A DNA stretch of 64,000 nt from positions 1 to 64,000 of the forward strand of contig CACXYH010000019.1 in NCBI GenBank assembly GCA_902771785.1. Reading direction: 5' to 3'. The notes beneath the pieces are model-generated. The model was given only the letters and a program-made list of their open reading frames with translations, had not been told where the DNA came from and ran no database searches. The DNA comes from an uncultured Prevotellaceae bacterium (GTDB lineage: Bacteria; Bacteroidota; Bacteroidia; Bacteroidales; Bacteroidaceae). Every line of letters starts with the position of its first letter. The first letter of the stretch is position 1. The position numbers and the translations under genes were made by a program. Below are positions 62,624 through 64,000 of this stretch, one piece after another.

Positions 62624-64000
62624 CTACTCCGCTATATCCTTGAAATAAGCCGTTATCTCTTTTGCCTCAGGGATTTGAGCGAGATACTTCCAGCCTTCTT
62701 CCAGCGAGCAATCCTTGTCGTTGAGCATGCAGGAGCTCAGTTCGCCTTGCACCTCGAGGGCGAAGAACTTCCATAGCCGCTTGCCGCCTTTGAAGGCATA
62801 GACGATGGTCTGATAGGACGAACCGCCGGCCGAGCCAGAGAACTTGATGTAGCTGACTCCGCCTTTCTGGCACGCCGAAGGCTGCTGATGGGCATTCACC
62901 ACATCGACGAGCGTCAGTTTGTCGTCTTTACGCAAGAAGATAGCTCCGTTCTCATTATCCTTGTCGCGCAACCAAATCCACTCATTTTCGAAGTCGATAT
63001 AGCAATGTGCCCACTTCGTGAGCTTCACGTCCTTATGGCTATGAGGGTCGTCGGCCAGGTAGAGGCGGCGCATCTCAGCGAAGTCCTTCTTCCAGACGGG
63101 CGTTTCTTCGTCGATAACATTGTAGTAGCCCTCATATTCGTGCTCGATGAGCTTGTCGTCGCGCAGATAGAGCATGCCTACGGTAGAGCTCTCTGGCGCA
63201 CCACGATAGTAGCAGAGCTCCAGCCCCTTAGGACCTTCGAAGGCTGCCAGCAGCTTGCAACCTACGTAGCGCCCCTCGTCGTCGACATTCCATGAATAGT
63301 CGTTTTCAGAGAACATAAAGCCGACCTGCTCGTTGGCATAGACCTTATCGCCCAGAATGAGCACGTCGAGGGCCAGCGCCGGCTTTCTCTCATCACCATA
63401 GTATTCTTTGGGAGCGTTCTTATATTCGCCCTTGAACTGAAGCAAGCCATACTGGCAGCTGTCGCCGATGGTAAAGGTGAGAACGGTGCGGCCAGCTTTC
63501 ATGCCGTAGCGTTGTTCGAGCTGCTTGACAGCATCTGCAGGCAACGGTTTTTCCTTTTTCCCGTCACTCCACAACTGCTTGATGGGCAACTGCTTGCGCG
63601 ACTGCAGATAGGCATCGGTAACGATGACCTCGCCCCATTCATACCCTCCGAACTCGCCTTTCTTCCTGTCTTTGGCATCGACGAAGTCAAAACGGGAGCA
63701 GAGTGAGTATGCACCAGGAACAGCATGTATCTGGCCGATGCTGGGCGTATTGCCATCAGGATCTTTGAGCACCTCGTCGACAAACTTTATCTTGACGATC
63801 TTGCCGTCCATGAGCATGTTGGTGTACTGCGCCTTATTGCGACGGAACATCTCCTGCAGGGCCCAGCGTTGATGGGCGGTCTCATAATACTTGTCGTCGT
63901 CGCCCTCCTTCTGAGGCTCCTCGACTTCTATCCAATAGAGCATTTGCCCGTACTTGCCATCTTGGCCTATGATGAACATCGGCATCGGCGTGGTGTCGTT
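62624..64000 (-). CDS. Unrecognised protein, N-terminus beyond the window
   Basis: The frame is open to the window end (reading N-D-T-T-P before the first ATG at 63985), so at least 458 residues are present and the true start is probably outside. I do not recognise a family. The visible part is soluble, acidic and rich in beta-type, Trp/Tyr-containing stretches (YGQMLYWIEVEEP, YGLLQFKGEYKNAP, YVGCKLLAAFEGPKGLELCYYRG, YIDFENEWIWLRDKDNENGAIF). No membrane span or catalytic motif is obvious. Internal similarity between Y-G-x-L/Q-x-x-x-x-W/F segments hints at repeated small beta units. Confidence 0.7.
   Translation of the reverse strand, partial: NDTTPMPMFIIGQDGKYGQMLYWIEVEEPQKEGDDDKYYETAHQRWALQEMFRRNKAQYTNMLMDGKIVKIKFVDEVLKDPDGNTPSIGQIHAVPGAYSLCSRFDFVDAKDRKKGEFGGYEWGEVIVTDAYLQSRKQLPIKQLWSDGKKEKPLPADAVKQLEQRYGMKAGRTVLTFTIGDSCQYGLLQFKGEYKNAPKEYYGDERKPALALDVLILGDKVYANEQVGFMFSENDYSWNVDDEGRYVGCKLLAAFEGPKGLELCYYRGAPESSTVGMLYLRDDKLIEHEYEGYYNVIDEETPVWKKDFAEMRRLYLADDPHSHKDVKLTKWAHCYIDFENEWIWLRDKDNENGAIFLRKDDKLTLVDVVNAHQQPSACQKGGVSYIKFSGSAGGSSYQTIVYAFKGGKRLWKFFALEVQGELSSCMLNDKDCSLEEGWKYLAQIPEAKEITAYFKDIAE

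Overview
The window comes from a member of the Bacteroidota, most likely a Prevotella/Segatella-type gut or rumen bacterium. The evidence is Bacteroidetes promoters (TTTG, about 19-21 nt, TAnnTTTG) ahead of many genes, few Shine-Dalgarno sequences, SusC/SusD pairs with a pectin-degrading enzyme set, and the trp gene order B-E-G-D-C-F-A. Both ends are cut inside genes. I saw no tRNA, rRNA, CRISPR array, transposase or integrase.

Left part (1-12.8 kb): an AbiE-type toxin-antitoxin pair (toxin almost wholly outside the window), a MATE exporter, greA, an acyl-CoA synthetase with its XRE-cupin regulator, ettA followed by a 30-residue membrane peptide, a secreted histidine phosphatase, deoD, and a TonB-dependent-receptor-like outer-membrane protein with a Gly/Arg-rich tail. 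From 12.9 to 19.6 kb lies a complete tryptophan operon. It is preceded by a Trp-Trp-Trp leader peptide and a stem-loop with an alternative pairing, which reads as a translation-controlled attenuator, and it ends in a clear terminator.

Middle (19.6-55.2 kb): a large pectin utilization locus. Enzymes flank the uptake genes: a GH28-GH105-(unassigned six-hairpin-like) fusion, two PL1 pectate lyases, a CE8 pectin methylesterase with many accessory modules, and a GH3 enzyme. Between them lie two SusC/SusD pairs interleaved with three fasciclin-domain lipoproteins, plus a beta-helix surface protein. CE8 removes methyl esters, PL1 and GH28 cut homogalacturonan, GH105 removes unsaturated uronic acids, SusC/D import oligomers, and GH3 probably trims neutral side chains. 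No HTCS or other regulator is in view. Four of the secreted proteins share one short C-terminal tail.

Right part (55.2-64 kb): a three-gene glycogen cluster (debranching enzyme, glycosyltransferase, GH57-like protein lacking the usual catalytic residues), a diacylglycerol-kinase-family gene, a fused xanthine phosphoribosyltransferase-guanine deaminase, and an unrecognised gene cut by the window edge.

The most unusual signal is non-coding. Three intergenic regions (around 31.1, 47.7 and 61.3 kb), each between the 3' end of one gene and the promoter of the next, hold short-repeat arrays with unrelated unit sequences but always an exact 22-bp period, often with units flipped in register. The 31 kb region also carries three consecutive hairpins of about 20 bp with A/T-rich loops.
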